DNA from: Nocardia farcinica
GTDB taxonomy: Bacteria; Actinomycetota; Actinomycetes; Mycobacteriales; Mycobacteriaceae
Assembly: GCF_001182745.1 (NCBI RefSeq)
Contig: NZ_LN868939.1
Coordinates: 1,860,001-1,924,000 of the forward strand
DNA length: 64,000 bases
Direction of reading: 5' to 3'
Shown: positions 63,068 through 64,000 of the stretch, piece by piece
Layout of the letters: each line of letters opens with the position of its first letter
How positions within the stretch are numbered: the stretch's first letter is position 1
The notes under the pieces: model-generated
The model's input: the letters and a program-made list of their open reading frames with translations, nothing else
What the model was told of the DNA's origin: nothing
Databases searched by the model: none
Translations under genes and position numbers: made by a program

Positions 63068-64000
<933 letters not shown>

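Overview
The window comes from a high-GC actinomycete, most probably a Nocardia. It opens with the 5' part of kgd (multifunctional 2-oxoglutarate dehydrogenase/decarboxylase). It also carries PknB-type kinases, ESX/PPE-type accessory genes, a glutathionyl-hydroquinone-reductase-like enzyme and DeaD. It closes with the 3' part of an rpoB that has no rpoC downstream, which fits the second RNA polymerase beta gene (rpoB2) known from Nocardia. Species assignment is inference. No rRNA, tRNA, CRISPR array, transposase or integrase was seen.

Layout. 1-6749 (all minus): kgd start, a fused double ABC exporter, an ABC-2 permease/ATPase pair and an EcsC-like protein. 6886-13081: hydroquinone reductase, crotonase, a truncated acyl-adenylating protein, a PtpB-like phosphatase, a TetR-effector-domain-only protein and a fold-type-III PLP enzyme. 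13085-18447 (minus): a RecB-nuclease/helicase fusion with eroded active-site motifs, then DeaD; a structured repeat lies between them. 18510-24243: nitrilase-family amidase, phosphoribosyltransferase, an orphan EspG-like/PPE-like/EspC-like trio, a lipase-like hydrolase and a secreted protein. 24477-30961: an adjacent pair of acyl-CoA dehydrogenases, small membrane/exported proteins, a second cluster of the same repeat, a GNAT acetyltransferase, HMG-CoA lyase with a tiny coupled upstream ORF, and endonuclease IV. 31136-36346: three tandem Ser/Thr kinases, two of which share an extracellular domain I do not recognise. 36351-38447: peroxidase and succinate-semialdehyde dehydrogenase. 38674-44167: a catabolic operon (ALDH, SDR, beta-hydroxyacid dehydrogenase, mini-carboxymuconolactone decarboxylase, FAD oxidoreductase) ending in a TetR gene, with the same palindrome at the operon promoter and at the tetR promoter. 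44194-52099: membrane protein, SARP/AAA regulator, MacB/FtsX-like ABC pair and an unknown protein. 52367-59694 (minus): a SWIM / MoxR-AAA / DUF5682 / VWA operon resembling E. coli yehQ-L-M-P. 60115-63020: a divergent two-gene unit of a Rad50-like zinc-hook ATPase and a HEPN-like partner. 63068-64000: rpoB2 3' end.

The best candidates for undescribed biology are the ATPase/HEPN-like pair beside the yeh-like operon, the kinase trio with its new sensor domain, the TetR-controlled oxidative operon, and the dispersed 46-bp structured repeat. Several genes have a -10 hexamer about 6-8 nt before the start codon, implying leaderless transcripts.
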